From Tannerella sp. (GTDB taxonomy: Bacteria > Bacteroidota > Bacteroidia > Bacteroidales > Tannerellaceae), in contig JAISJX010000158.1 of the NCBI GenBank assembly GCA_031261145.1, positions 1 to 7,099 on the forward strand: DNA of 7,099 nucleotides. Direction: 5' to 3'. Below, piece by piece: positions 6,916-7,099 of this stretch (position 1 is the first letter of the stretch; each line of letters opens with the position of its first letter). Position numbers and translations under genes: made by a program. The notes under the pieces were generated by a model, which did no database searches, was not told the DNA's origin, and saw nothing but the letters and a program-made list of their open reading frames with translations.

Positions 6916-7099
6916 TCATATTTCGCTGTTTTCGCGCCAGAACGCTTGAAAATCCTGTAAAAGCATCGTCATATCTATGCGCCCGTTTTTCAGGTAACGG
7001 GGCATTTGGTAGGGATACTTGCTTTCGGTCAAATCTTTTTGCGAATCGGCGCTTAATGTGCGGATGATTACTTCAGCATAAATCGGATTGGAAGGTTCC
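6916..7099 (-). pseudogene. C-terminal fragment of a Bacteroidales ATPase-family gene, apparently truncated before its nuclease domain
   Basis: On the minus strand a frame enters from the right edge and runs 60 codons from 7098 to a TGA at 6916-6918. It begins EPSNPIYAEVIIRTL, continues with PYQMPRYLKNGRIDM and ends LLQDFQAFWRENSEI. From memory, NPIYxEVI, then RIDM/KLDM, then LLxxFQxFWREnS marks the linker after the ATPase domain in a large Bacteroidales family of P-loop ATPases fused to a C-terminal PD-(D/E)XK nuclease-like domain. In full-length members the next residues are a W..Y.YKEA-type segment and more than 100 further residues; here the frame stops at once. Another frame reads KYEFSQKRV just beyond but soon stops as well, so no nuclease domain remains before the susD terminator. 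The N-terminal part lies outside the window. It could instead be a shorter natural family member. Confidence 0.6.

Noticed and set aside
6849..7067. 72-codon plus-strand frame near the right edge
   Set aside because: It is opposite the minus-strand ATPase fragment, whose translation matches a known family; the plus-strand peptide looks random.

Overview
The window looks like a chromosome segment from the order Bacteroidales (Bacteroides, Parabacteroides or a close relative). Three things point there: a SusC/SusD outer-membrane nutrient-uptake pair, a promoter of the Bacteroidetes type (TTTG, 18 nt, TAnnTTTG) in front of it, and AT-rich start regions without Shine-Dalgarno sequences for susC and susD. 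The genus cannot be fixed from the sequence alone.

Layout, left to right. Positions 1-827 hold the 3' part of asnS (asparaginyl-tRNA synthetase), cut by the window edge. Eighteen bases later comes a small outer-membrane beta-barrel gene (846-1439), which is probably co-transcribed with asnS. A gap of about 540 bp (1440-1981) separates this pair from the susC gene. The gap holds one imperfect inverted repeat and then a good promoter (1822-1851), followed by an untranslated leader of roughly 125 nt. That leader contains a GC-rich island with nested complementary arms and a 15-codon open frame. susC (1982-4933) and susD (4954-6693) follow with a 20-nt gap and end at a strong intrinsic terminator (6724-6760). 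On the far right the minus strand carries the C-terminal end of an ATPase-family gene entering from beyond the window (6916-7099). It appears to stop before its usual nuclease domain. Between it and the terminator lie two overlapping palindromes (6795-6832).

How the genes work together. The SusC-like protein is a TonB-dependent outer-membrane transporter, and the SusD-like lipoprotein is its surface lid that captures ligand; together they import a glycan, peptide or other nutrient that cannot be named from sequence. The pair is bounded by its own promoter and terminator, so in this window it is a complete two-gene transcription unit with no enzyme, sensor or sigma/anti-sigma gene attached. 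SusC lacks the N-terminal STN signalling domain used with anti-sigma factors, so control is more likely at the promoter or leader, or from a distant regulator.

I found no new multi-gene system. The points most worth a second look are the structured susC leader, the truncated ATPase remnant and the palindromes beside it.
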